A stretch of DNA of 64,000 nt from Jacaranda mimosifolia (lineage: Eukaryota; Streptophyta; Magnoliopsida; Lamiales; Bignoniaceae): positions 7,962,501 through 8,026,500 of the forward strand of contig CM032131.1 of assembly GCA_018894105.1 (NCBI GenBank), read 5' to 3'. A model generated the notes under the pieces. That model ran no database searches. It was not told where the DNA came from and saw only the letters and a list, made by a program, of their open reading frames with translations. The translations under genes were made by a program, and so were the position numbers. Position 1 is the stretch's first letter, and every line of letters begins with the position of its first letter. Of the stretch, positions 10,500-22,075 are shown piece by piece.

Positions 10500-11640
10500 T
10501 AGGTAAGTCCTCTAATCCAGTAACACTTATTGATTTAACAGATACTAACTTGCTCATCCTAATTTTTGAAAATGTCCATGTGTAGCATACCAAAGATAAG
10601 CACTTTCTTGGTTATCTAACTTCCTTTTATTGTTTTGTTGAATGTGTATTAGTGATGTTGGAGAATTTAAGATGTATAATCCATTATACATTATACCAAT
10701 GACACAAAGGTACATGGTAACAAGGAGTTAGTACAAGTTTTAGAATCTCTTAAGTCTAACTTAACTTACGCCTTCGGCTTTGGTCGCAACTCTTGCTCCA
10801 TTATCAAGGCAGTGGACATATCCCATCACAAAGATTTATTCTTTTTTCCATTCTTTGTAATAAATTACAAAAATGAGAATCACATGTGGTATCAAATACC
10901 CATGAGGAAGAATCTATACTAAGGTGTACTTCTATAAACAACTTACCCTTCCCTAAGGTTACAAGGCATTCCTTACACTTGAGCTTCTAATGACCCGATT
11001 TACCACAATAGAAACAAGTCATATCCTTTTATCCTCTATTCTTCTTGAATCCATCGGATGCCTTCAATGCTTATTTCTTTTTATAAAAAGAAATATTTTT
11101 CTTCTTTGCTTCCTTTCTACTTGCCTTTTGGGCTTTTAGAGTGGGAAGGGGAAGAAATCATTAGAGGTTTTCCCTTTTCATGATTGTCTCTGCCTTGATC
11201 AGCACTTTGGTCAAATAAACTCGACAAGGATCGGAGGATTAAACCCCCTTAGAGATCATTGTCCATTAGGATGTCTAAGTTGAAAAGCTTTTGAACAAGC
11301 TCAATCATCTTTAAACCATAGTCAAGGACATATGACCCCACAACCATCCTAGCTTTAAAATTTTCCTTTGACTACATGAACCTCTCATAACTTGTTTGAT
11401 ATACAACTCTTACAAGCAATATGACCGAGGCATAGTTTTTAGCCATTTTGATATTTCATAAATCTATATGAGCGCGGAAGAGAATATAAGCATTTGATTG
11501 AATTTTGATATTTAAAATATGATTATGGTCTTTTAAGCATGTTTTGCTCCTACTATTTCTTCAAATTTCTTATCCTCAAGAGATTGGGAAATCATATTTC
11601 TTTAACCCTTCTTAATCTTCTTGGCCTCCTTTGCCTCTTT
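10500..11640 (-). pseudogene. TE2 copia gag C-terminus and protease, decayed
   Basis: Near 10975-11030 the minus strand encodes a CCHC zinc knuckle, C-F-Y-C-G-K-S-G-H-stop-K-L-K-C, with an in-frame TAG between H and K. About 25 codons later a protease-like block reads SSWVFDTTCDSHFC (canonical copia: W-x-x-D-T/S-G-C/A-S-x-H), with the glycine replaced by Thr. Upstream (about 11210-11390) the sequence reads GSYVLDYGLKMIELVQKLF, similar to copia gag. The frame shifts several times. Confidence 0.65.
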
Positions 11641-12696
11641 GCAATAATTACAAGAAAAAGGAAATCCTCACTACTTAAGTGTTGAAAAACAAGAGGTATG
11701 CAAGCCCTATTTAATTACAACCCATTCAATTAACATTGAATTTTAATTAAACCAATTTAAAGTCTCATGTTCATCCCCATCCATGCATAATATCATCCAT
11801 TCAATAATTAAATTAATAATAATAAATTTAACATTTCAATCAACAATTAAATGTTTATCTCATAAACAATTAATAATAGGCAAATCGGCATAACACTTAT
11901 GCACCATAATTTGCTCAAACATGAAGAGTATTTCAAATTCGATTTAAAAACATGCAAAAAATATTCAACATTAATTTAAGGAGTTACATAACACTTATGC
12001 ATCAAAATTGAATGAAAAATAGAGTTTAGCAAGCAAAAATGCACCAAAATGACAAGACGGTGCCCCATTGGTAGCTTGTGGGTGGGTTGCTGCCTTGTCG
12101 GCCACCTAGGCAAGCTGTCAGGGTATGCATAGTGCCTCTGTTGCTTTGCCAAAAGCTGGTCGGTGGGCTGTAGCCCAACCGGCTGCTCCAACATGAACCA
12201 TTGTGCCTATTTTGTGCACTTTTTCATGCCTAAGCTCTTGGACACCATCAAAATATTATTCCATATATATTTTGACAAATTTTAAGAATTTAAACACTTT
12301 AAAAATTGGAAATTAAAGTCCTCAACATGCTTAAAAAAATCAAATTCAAGGAAGAATTACTATTCTTCAAACTCCTTCAAGTAACTCCAATTTGCTTGGA
12401 TCCAAAAATTGCCAAAATACTTTTAAGCAATTAACAACATGCTAAATTACAATTTAACATCATTTCATGCCAAATCAACATTTAGCATATGAATTAAAAC
12501 TAATGTCAACATATCTAAATCACTATCTAGCACATATTAACATAATTCAATTTATCACAAAAAGAGCCGCATGCAACAACTCCAAAATCTTAAATCCATT
12601 CATTAGATCAAGAAATTGGAGTCTTAGAATCAATTCATCACATGAATTAATTCAAACAAATTCAAAATTAGGCATAAAATTGACTCCGATACCATT
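11641..12696 (-). other. TE2 5' leader with tRNA-iMet primer-binding site
   Basis: AT-rich leader between the LTR and gag. The primer-binding site TGGTATCGGAGTC lies at 12694-12682 on the minus strand, two bases from the LTR end (standard plant iMet site TGGTATCAGAGC, one substitution in the core). Bases 12050-12200 are unusually GC-rich with CTTGTCGG/TTGGTAGC-type segments; no domain is recognised there. Confidence 0.65.
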
Positions 12697-14119
12697 TGAA
12701 GGTACTACTAGTGAGGCAAGGATCTATTCACCATCGGAAATATAAAAAATTCCAAAGTAACTTGCATCACTACACCCGAGGACCTAGATTATGCCATAGT
12801 TATAGATTTAAGGTCAAGAGGAAGTACCTTGATTGATTTTCATAGAATCAAGTGGAAGATCTCCCAATAGAAACCTCTCTTGTGAAGATCTCACACTCTT
12901 CTTTGCTAGGACTTTTTCCCCATTCCAGGCCTTCAAGTGTAGAAACTTTTGGCCTCCAAATGTCCTCCAAAATATGGATTTATAGCAGCAAAAACATCCT
13001 CTAATAGAGCAATGCTACTGGTTGAATCTTCTTGAACTACCTCTTGAAGAACTCTTCTTCAAGTGCTCTTCCTTGTTCACCAACAATCTAGCATTCCAAA
13101 TGTAGTGCATCTAAAGGTATCCACACACCCATCACACTCTAAATCCTCACTCTAATGCTAGAAATAGAATAAAGATGAAGGAGGAATGTGATGGAGAAAG
13201 GATGATAAAGTTTGGAGAGAAGGAATCGTTGAGAGAATCTAGGAGAATAGTTATTTGATCTAATCAAATTGAGATGCTTTTGGGGGGAAAATGAGAGCTA
13301 ATGGCTAGCCATTTAGGTGTGAGGGAGGGTATTTACAGAGTGTGATGTAGATGCACCCATCACACTTTCCCCATTTGTATGCTAAGTGGGATTCTAATTT
13401 CCATAAATTAAAATTTAATTTTAATTATGAAATTAAAATTCCAGCTAATATTTAAATAGGTTCTTCCATTTAAAATTTTCCTCCAAAATTAGATTCTCCA
13501 AGTAATTAAATTAACTCCTTAATTTAATTAAATCAACTTACCTTTTTAAGTTGACTAGACAAAATAAATTGTCACATGGCTCCAATTAGATTAACACTTT
13601 GATTTAATTGGTCTAATTTAACTCATTAAATTATTTGATTAATTTAACACATTAAATTAATCAAGCTATTGTGACCAACTCTTAATTAGTCAACTTGGAC
13701 TCTTCCAGACTTGATCAATTTAATTATCTAACTCCTTAGATAATTTCTTCAATTTCAATTAGAGTGTTTTAGGCTTTTGTGTGTGACCCTTTAGGTTTAC
13801 CAATTAATTAGACATGGGCCACAATTCTTTGTGATTTAGTGAATATCAAATATTTTGATTAGTTTAAACTCCTTTAAACTAATCACTCTATCAATTAATC
13901 TCTATTAAGTGAAGAGTACATAATCTTCATAGTCGATGTCTAGCACAAGCCTATGGAGCCTAACCAATTGGATGAATTAATCTTAGGTGAACCTATTCTG
14001 CTTCCAATTGCCATATGAGTCTGGGGCAAGATATTTGTCAATTCCCTAAAAGTCTCGATAATGTCTCTATTCTTGATATTCGATTTCCATTTATGACCTC
14101 ATCTTTGAAAAAATTATGA
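12697..14119 (-). repeat. TE2 5' LTR, inner part
   Basis: The 3' portion of the copia LTR (R/U5 side), ending TTCA at 12697. It continues, across the TE3 insertion, into 24288-25023. The sequence includes long runs of alternating AATTAAATTAAA and a short CCTCTTGAAGAACTCTTCTTC segment. No 3' LTR survives in the window for comparison, so the LTR call rests on the PBS next to it, the TGTTGG start at 25023 and resemblance to copia LTRs. Confidence 0.75.
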
Positions 14120-14813
14120 TGATGTGATTTTTGGTAAGATGGGTTCATTGATCTTGACCTGATGGTCTTGATTGACCAGAGAGATGGATTGAAGGTGTTA
14201 AACAGGGTACATGTTGAATCTTGCAACCAGTGAACAAACGTTAAGCTAGCTGAGGGGGTCCTCAACTAACACCTTTCGATGCTTAAGTCAATACCCAACC
14301 AAAAAGTAATTTGGCAGAGTGGTGGGTTAGGATTAGTATTCAAAACATACCTTTACCTTTGAGATGAGGGTATTATAGTGCATGGTGAATGGTGGAAAAG
14401 ACAGCTTTTTCCTTAGCGTGGATTAGATCTTCTTCTCCTTGGATAGGGGCATTTTAGGTCTTTTTGAACTAGCTTAACACCATGTTTGTGACCAGCCGGC
14501 AATAGGGAGCACCCTTACCACTATTAATATGGAGGTGATGGCTGATAGGGCCATTAAATGTGGATAGGAGGATGATTCGACCATATTTAATACAGATGAA
14601 ATTAGTAACATGCACTACAATTAATGCTTCTGCGAATAAGAGGCCACCTCATCGTTTGCATGTCTCAACCTTGGCTAGTTGAGTTCTCTTGACCTATGAG
14701 ATTTACTTTACAAATACTTCGGCACGTGTGTATTTGTTTGGGCTTCGCCCTTGGTCTGGGCCTTTCGGTGACACGAACTTGTAGGCCTATGCTCTTATTG
14801 GCCTTATGGGCCA
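14120..14813 (-). repeat. TE3 3' LTR
   Basis: 694 bp, begins TGGCCCATAAGG on the minus strand (14813) and ends CACATCA at 14120. It aligns along its length with 23577-24287, with many point differences and small indels, which implies an old insertion. Confidence 0.88.
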
Positions 14814-15262
14814 TAGCTATGTCATGAGTCCTCCCCACTTTGCAATCCAATCGACTCCGAGGAGGTCAGAGCGAGGAATAACATTTTCCCTTGATTCGGG
14901 TATTGGCTAGGGTATCGATGGTGGGAATCATTTTTTGAATGTCAACCATGGTTTCGAATGTGGGAACCATGTTTGTACGGTTACTTCGATGTTTGTGTAC
15001 TAATGACCAATGATTGCACACTAATTAGCTAGTAATTGGTCAATTTAATCGGTTAATATGATGGGCCGAGACTATCAATAGCACCTTTGATTGGTCATTT
15101 ACCATTTTCACCTCGTCAATGGGAGGTTGGGCTCTAAACAATTTTGATTAAGTTGCAACATATTCCAATCTATAATTCCAACGTTAATCTTTTGTAAGTT
15201 TCCTTCTCCTCTTACTTAGCTTATTTGTTCTGCTGTCTGTTATGATATTTTTGCCCATAGAA
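14814..15262 (-). other. TE3 polypurine tract and leader of the antisense ORF
   Basis: Non-coding. On the minus strand the purine-rich GCAAAGTGGGGAGGACTC lies about 15 bp before the 3' LTR and could prime plus-strand synthesis. The rest, read on the plus strand, would be promoter and 5' UTR of the antisense ORF starting at 15263. Confidence 0.5.
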
Positions 15263-17678
15263 ATGGCTATAATTGTTGATGAGGACATGGTTGAGAGTTT
15301 TGATTCTAAAGTGACTTGACAGTCAAATACTTATACTAGTGGGAATAGTAGTTCGTCTGAGATGTCAAGTGATGGATCAAGTTCCTTTAGTGGGTCTGAA
15401 GGAGTAGGTAAAATTAGGGCGGATATAAAGGGTAGTGAAGGGGTTGGGCCTTTTAGCCTTATTGTTGATGAGGCTGGTCCCCCGTGCTTAGACTCGACAA
15501 GGCAGGGGCTTCTAGGGAAGCCGACCAGCCTCCCTGATCGAGGCATAGGTTATTTACATCTGTTCATTATAGTGAGATTATTTTTGAAATAAACATGGAT
15601 GATTTGAGGTCGATTAGGGAAAATTTTTATGTTCTCGAGGAGTTTGAATTAATTAGGCCTAGGGGAGAGGACATAATGAATACACATTCTATAGGATGTA
15701 TAACTGTTCTTGAGGATATGCTAAAGTGTGGTCTTAAGTTTCCTCTCGCTCAACCTATAGTTGACCTGCTAATAGGTTTGCGCACTTGCATAACTCAACT
15801 ATTGCCTAATTATTTTTCCATTATGTATAGCTTCATCGTTTTGATGATGATTCATGATCAGCCCCATTCTTAGGCTAACTATAGTAATCTTTTCCACCTC
15901 CTAATGTTTCAAAAGTTGAGAAGTACCGAGGAGTTCAGATTTTATATCTAACCGGTCGACCGCGAAGGAAATTTTTTGTGAACCCCTATTCTTCTCATGG
16001 TCAAGCTTGGAAGAAGAGGTATTTTTATTTTCGTGCCCCCCAGTGGGGTCAGATTTAATATCCCTTAGGGTTGGTAAAGGGGTAGGGTCAAGATGAATAA
16101 TGATGAAAATCTGACCTGAAACCATACTTTCATTCAAGATCTGCTCGAATTTGGAGAAATGGAGGCATTTGAGTTTGCTAGAGAGATGAACTTGGTATTG
16201 ATGTGATTATCGACCGCCCTATTACGGCTGCGCGCTAATGCTCGTTTAGGTAGAAGTAACTTTTCTGAACCCTTATTGTTATGTATTTTATCTCTAAGTA
16301 TTTGATTGGCATGATGTGTGTTTGTAGGTCGATCTATCATGAATCGTGCCTTATAATTAGCGATGAAAGGCAACAAAAGGCCCAGAAGCATCGTAAGGCC
16401 ACTACCGCTCGTCGAGAGATGGTGTCCTAGGCTGGCTGGCCCAAACCTATAGTTCCAATTACTCTAACTCTAGCCTGGCTTGAAGTATGGGAGAAGCAGC
16501 CAGCCCGGATCCTTGGCCTAAAAGAAAGACTATGGAGATCAGGGGACAAGGCATTCCAAGAAGACTGTATCAGATAGAGGGAAGAGGAAGGTTGTTGCCC
16601 CTGGCGCGGCCGCTTATAAGACTTTTACCAATGAGGAGCCTGGAGCCGTGTTTTGGATCGAAGGTTGAGGTTTTGAATACTACTTCGATTATCGGTACAG
16701 GGTTAATGGGTGTCACCCCATTGGCGGTGTTGACAGTTGGTCTTTCCTAAAGAGACTAAAAGGAGATGTTTGACTACTCGCCGGTCGATGTATTGAAAAC
16801 GTTTGTTTAGCATGTGAATATGGTAAAGTTCAATTATGTTGTTTGACTTTGATTGTGATTGCATCTTAAAATTGGATTTTTTCTAATGCATTCCTATGTC
16901 ATATAGGTTGGTCAATGGATATATAACCTTCATCGATAGTTCGAGCTCTGTGAGACCGCCTGGTAGAGATAGGAGGAAAGGTGTGAGGAGTTGGGAAATG
17001 AGCAGAATGACTTGTCAAAGACTCGCGTCGAGTCGAGGATTGAAGAGTTGACCAAATAGCTTGAGGAAAAGTATGTTGAACTCTTAGTTGCGATTGTATA
17101 AAAGAGCCGATTGGAGGAGTTGTTGAGAAAGTCAAGGTCTGAGGTCCAGGAGGCCTCATTGTCAAATCGGGCTCAAGACTATGAGAGTTGCCTTCGCTAT
17201 GCTAGGGCAAAATTTTCAAGTTGCTGCTTAACATTCGAAAGGAGGCCGTGCAGCAATTATGTTGAGTTTCGCTTTTATCGACGCTAGTGTGACCTTTAGC
17301 ATAGATGATGCCAATGAGGCGCTCGATTGAATGTCCTCAAGAATGAACGACTGGAAGATTACAATGAGAACGCTCATGCCGATGAGCTGGAGGCCCCTCC
17401 CTATCCTAAAGCGTTAGGGTGGGGAAGGAGTTTGAGTTCGTTAGCGAGTTTGCCCTTAACCTAAAAAATAAGGAGGTGGATTGGCACAAGAGTTTCCTAT
17501 TGTCAAACAGTCGCTCTTAGGTGATGATGTCGATCCTTCTCGACCTACAAAAGTACCTCTTTTTGGCCCGAATCAAGAGGCCCAAGGCCCACCTCAGGTC
17601 ATTTCTGTTGACATAACTGATGAGCTCGATAAGGCTGTAGATGATGTTGCTGCCAAAGCTGCTGCACATGGGAGCTGA
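15263..17678 (+). pseudogene. TE3 antisense ORF (PF04195-like protein), decayed
   Basis: It starts at ATG 15263 (MAIIVDEDMVESFDSKVT), meets a TGA where CGA is likely ancestral, and continues in frame through a Ser/Gly-rich segment. At 15595-15873 is the conserved domain: DDLRSIRENFYVLEEFELIR, CGLKFPLAQPIVDLL, LLPNYFSIMYSFIVL. Further on (about 16975-17400) charged segments such as VEELTK, KSRLEELLRKSRSEVQE and NERLEDYNENAHADELE suggest coiled coil. The last part is in frame at 17481-17678, ending DDVAAKAAAHGS. The relative in TE1 has the same order and orientation. Function is unknown; it is known as an accessory antisense protein of Tat elements. Several frameshifts are present. Confidence 0.68.
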
Positions 17679-18223
17679 GGGAAATGAGTGGGGTCTAGTT
17701 GAGAAGTTTTCTTCTTCCTGGAGGAAATGCTGCTTTTATTTTGGTGTAATAACATTTTTGATGACGTATTGCGGGCACTTGAACAGTTTACTTTTTGTTT
17801 ATATGTTCTGTTGGATTTTTTTATGTTTTGATTTTAATTATGATCATGCGTCTCGTCAATTTCGTGTGTTTATGTTAATTTTGATCATTTACATACTTTA
17901 GTGTGCTCATGGTCATATGGGTAAGCAGTATGGAACCAACTTAATTATGCTATCGTGAGGTCAACTTAAACTTTCTTTAATAATTGGTTGGTGAAAAACT
18001 TAGTTATGCGACTGAGAGGTCGACTCATTCTTTCATTAATAATTAGTTTATAACCAATTTAATTATATGATTGCGAGGTCGACAAAATTATTTGCATTGA
18101 AAAGATTGGTTCTCATTATGCGAAGGAGGATTATAATTGCGTATTTTTTAAAAAAATTATATCTCGTGCATGTTGGCATAGCCAAATGAGATTGCAAGAT
18201 CTCAATTTACACGTAATTTTTTT
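17679..18223 (-). repeat. TE3 spacer with three ~59-bp tandem imperfect repeats
   Basis: Between the integrase end and the antisense ORF end. At 17945, 18004 and 18063 the motif TTATGCxATxGxGAGGTC(G/A)AC recurs at 59-bp steps. No coding potential is recognised. Confidence 0.6.
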
Positions 18224-19150
18224 TCAAATTTGTTGCGTTCCACGGTGGGGGAGCTCGTTCCCGCTCATGTTTGCTAGTTGGTAAGATTCGTGCTTTGCCA
18301 CTTTAACCACTGAGTAGGGGCCTTCCCGTTTTAGGTTGAGTTTGCCAACATTCTTTAGGACTTCGACTTTTTTGAGGAGAAGATCGCCCATTTTGAAAGT
18401 TCTTGGCCTAACACTTTTGTCAGAATGTTTGGCTATTGACATATACCTTTATATTTTTGTGAATACTTGTTGTCATAGCTTGTCGATTATCTCGAGGTCG
18501 AATTACCTTTTTGCTTCATTCCAAATTGTGTTATAATGAATTACCCATGCTGTACGTTGTATCAATTATGCTGGGATAACTACTTTTGATCCATAGACTA
18601 GACTGTAAGGGCTATGCCCCGTGGTTGTTCTTAGGGTGGTCTTATAGGCCTAGAGGACGCATAGGAGGTCGTCCTCCTAGTTGCCTTTAGATCCTTTCAG
18701 GTTAGTTTTGATATGGTCTAGGATTGTTCTATTGGTGACCTCTATTTGATTGTTTGCTTGTGGGTTTCCCATCGAGGTGAAGTGTTGTCGGATTCTCAAA
18801 CTTTCGCACCAGTCTCTTATCCTCTTGCTATGAAATTGGGTCTCGTTGTCCGATATAAGCATTTTCGGCAGGCCAAAACGACTGATGATGTTTTTCCATA
18901 GGAAACTCCTTAATACTGCATCTGTTATCTTTGGTACCGCTTCTGCCTCGACCCACTTAGTGAAGTACTCTACTGCAACTAATATGTATTTTCTTTAACC
19001 CATGGCTTTTGAAAAAGACCCCACGATTTTGATTCCCTATTGGTTGAAAGGCTATGTAAGTTGAACTGGGACAAGGGTTGGAGCTGGTTGGTGAGAGATG
19101 TTGGCGTGTACTTGGCAGAATGGACACTTTCGGGAAACGTTGACCACGTC
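18224..19150 (-). pseudogene. TE3 gypsy integrase, decayed
   Basis: Reading the minus strand from about 19145: zinc-finger end SRKCPFCQVHA, then KWVEAEAVPKITDAVLRSF, then LISDNETQFHSKRIRDWCE with the second catalytic Asp, then NNQIEVTNRTILDHIK with the catalytic Glu, so the DD35E core is recognisable. The C-terminal region at 18224-18442 reads RPRTFKMGDLLLKKVEVL and KREGPYSVVKV, the GPY/F module of gypsy integrase. Two glycines usual in the core are changed (DNG to DNE; ANG to ANN), and frames shift between segments. Confidence 0.85.
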
Positions 19151-19159
19151 TTTGAGTAA

Positions 19160-19960
19160 AATTAACCAAACGTAGCCATGCCTGATGACTTTGTGTGTCT
19201 GCTCTCAAATTTTTCATCCTGGGTATTTGGCTGAGTGTGAATTTCTTGAATTGTTGTTCCAACCTCCTGACCTCTACAAGGTATCTACTTATGGTTGTTT
19301 CTTTCGCTTCAAAATTTCCTCCAAATTGTTCAGCAACCAATTGCAAGTCCATGATAGCTGCTAGATACTCGACTCCCCCTATAATAAGGGCTTCATATTT
19401 TGCTTTGTTGTTTGTGATTAGGTAGTCGAGTTGATGGAAAAATCATATTCTTCAGCTTGGAGAGAGAGCACAAGAAAATTCTTGCCCTGTCCCTGGAGGA
19501 TGTGGTCGACCCATCGACGTTTAAGGACCAAGCTGGTGGTTGATGTTCGACTATTGTCGGGAGGTCAACGTGTTTAGCAACGAAATCTGCCAACACTTGG
19601 GTTTTTATAGTTGTTCAGGGTTAAAACTTGATATCGAACTCTTCCAATTTGATGCCATTTGGTTAGCTTTAAGGGCATGTTTGGTTTGGATAGCACATGC
19701 CTCAAGGGCTGGTTTGTTAGAATAATGATGGCATGTGATTGGAAATAAATTCTTAATTTTCTTGCTGCTGCGATCAAGGTAAGAGCAAACTTCTCAATCT
19801 CCAGGTAATTGTGTTTGGGGCCTTGCAAGGCTTTGCCAGTATAGTATATTAGTCTATGTGAGTTTTGTTGAGTAGATACTAGAACTAAACTAACTGTTGT
19901 CGTCGAGACTGCTAGATAAAGATAAAGAACCTCTCTGACCATAGGTTTAGCGAGCAAGTG
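19160..19960 (-). pseudogene. TE3 RNase H plus second archaeal-type RNase H, decayed
   Basis: At 19700-19957 the first RNase H reads IYYTGKALQGPKHNYLEIEK and AARKLRIYFQSHAIIILT, typical of Ty3/gypsy. It is followed at 19393-19596 by ADFVAKHVDLPTIVEHQPPA, WSLNVDGSTT, the first strand of a second RNase H. At 19195-19352 comes DLQLVAEQFGGNFEAKE and RYLVEVRRLEQQFKKF, its C-terminal part. A second RNase H between the first and integrase is diagnostic for the Tat lineage. Frame changes interrupt it. Confidence 0.82.
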
Positions 19961-20189
19961 GGAAGTGGACAGATATTGCTTTAGATAGACCAGAGCTTAG
20001 TTGCATTCTTATGTCAATTAGAATTTTCTTGCATTCTTGAGAATTTTGAAAAATAGTAGACTTTTATTTGCTAATCGAGCAATAAAATGTCCTAATGCGG
20101 TGATACTTTTGACTAATCTCTGAATGTCTCTCACTATCTTAGGCGGTGAAATATCTTGAATTGCCTAGATCTTTCGTGGGTTCGTTTCG

Positions 20190-21112
20190 ATGCCTCACTA
20201 GCTGACCATATAGCCTAAGAACTTTCCATCCCTTACCCCAAATGTAAATTTATTGGGATTAAGTTTCGTGCCAAAAGCCCTTAATATTGAAAATATATGG
20301 TTGAGTTCGGTTAAATGGTTTGGTTCATTTTCTGTCTTAACGATCATATCATCCATATAGACCTCCATCGATCGATCAATCTTATTCTTAAACATGAATG
20401 CCACACCCCGAGCCTGTGAACCCATTAGACACGAGAATTATCTCTAAACCCACCGAGTGCATCCTTGAACTGGGCTATGATCAACTTGCCCAAAAGGATA
20501 TCTAATGGATGCACATGAGTTCTTTAGCCAAAGCTTATATACTAGTCACTCTTTCAATATTTAGTCCATGTGGGAGGGGTATCACAATGAAGTTTACCAA
20601 TCTTTGATAAGTGGCTCTTATGTTTTTTAGGCCAAACGACATGACTAGGAAATAATATAAACCATTCGGGACCATGAAATCAGTTTTGTCCCTGTCTTCA
20701 GGAGCCATGAAGATTTGGTAGTATCCTTGGAAAGCATCCATCATGCTTAAGAGGTCGTATCCTGTGTTGAATCAACTAATAAGTCAATTAGAGGAAATGG
20801 GCAAGGGTCTTTAGAGCATGCTTTATTCAGATCAATGAAATTATTGCACACTTTCTATTTGCCCTCATTTTTAAGGACACGGACTACATTACACAACCAA
20901 CTAGGATATTAAATTCCGACTATGTAGCCTGTCTCTAAAAGTTTGCTGGCCTCTTCTTCAATGATTTGACACCTTTCAGCATTGAACGTTCTAGTTTTTT
21001 GCTTGACTGGTTTGAAGGATGAATCCACGTTGAGGTAGTGGACAATGACTTGGAGGTCGATTGCTTTCCATGTAAAAACATCAATGTTTTTTATGAGAAA
21101 ATTGACCAACAA
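20190..21112 (-). pseudogene. TE3 gypsy reverse transcriptase, decayed
   Basis: Segments in order on the minus strand: IDVFTWKAIDLQVI...KPVKQKTRTFNAERCQ (20909-21112), MMDAFQGYYQIFMAPEDRDK and MSFGLKNIRATYQRLVN (20535-20744), then MEVYMDDMIVKTE with an intact YMDD box and LGYMVS (20198-20425). These are the canonical RT motifs of plant gypsy elements. Stops and frame changes lie between segments, so the gene is dead although the active-site box is preserved. Confidence 0.88.
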
Positions 21113-22075
21113 TGCATTCTATGTTACCTCCAAATTTAATTCCTAACCTCATGGTCTTGTTAGGATTCCCAAGTTGCAGCTCTGTAGTTTTGAATTCTTC
21201 TACTGGCTTGATCTTTGTTTCTTCCCTCTTCCATTTCTTATTTATCTGTCCCTCCTTGGGTTCCATTACTAGGACCCCGAGGACTTCAGTTTTGGTTGGG
21301 TATTTTGCTCACTTGTCTCGATCTAGATGGTATAGCATCGCCATGCCTCCTTTATATTGCAGAGCAATTCTCTAGTCCCAGCCATTATCTGGAATTTGAC
21401 TTTCATATGATAAGTCGAAACCACTGCTTTGAAATCATTAAGTGCTGGTCTCCTGAGTATGGCATTATAAGCAAATGGTGCATTAACGACCAGGTAATTG
21501 ACCATGAGTATGCGTCTTTTGGGCGCGTCCCCAAAAGAAGTGGACAAGTCAATGGATTCAACTGGTATGATCTCTGATCCTCTAAATCTGACAAATGGGG
21601 TACGGAATGGTTCAAACTTCAGCTTTTCCAGCTCTATTCTTTCTAATGTCGGTAAGAAATTATGTTAGCAGAGCTTCCGTCGTCGACCAGGATCTTTCTA
21701 ACTTCAAAATTCGCAATCTTGAAAGTCACCACAAGTAGGCAATCCAATTTGCTTTCTGCTCCTTGACCTCCCAGGTGTGAAAGGTCAGAGTCTGAAAAAG
21801 ATATAGGGTTTGCACTAGTGGAAAGCTAAAATATTATCTTGGTTGGCATTGACTTAGCTGATTCGAGTTGTTGCTGTACTTGTATCCTTGCTGTTTTAGA
21901 GTCCCCTTTGATTGCTCCTCCAGCAATGGTGTCGATCACACCTCGAAAGAGGGGGGTGCTCGCCTTCAAATTTCTTCTTCCTTTTGTCTTTCTTTCTTGG
22001 CCTGACCGATTATTCTCTATGGGGAATCCGATCGGATTAAGCTGTTGCTTTCTTGGCTTTCCCATCGACATATTT
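21113..22075 (-). pseudogene. TE3 aspartic protease region, decayed
   Basis: Near 21660-21695 the minus strand encodes ILVDDGSSANI, with the D-D-G-S active-site loop intact. At 21323-21547 it reads LMVNYLVVNAPFAYNAILRR then STYHMKVKFQI, matching the protease C-terminal block of TE1. A long plus-strand open frame over 21839-22582 is only the complement of this region and gag. Confidence 0.78.

Noticed and set aside
12050..12200. GC-rich segment in TE2's leader suggesting a captured gene piece
   Set aside because: Open frames are not protein-like and similar GC islands occur in leaders of copia elements; no host gene recognised.
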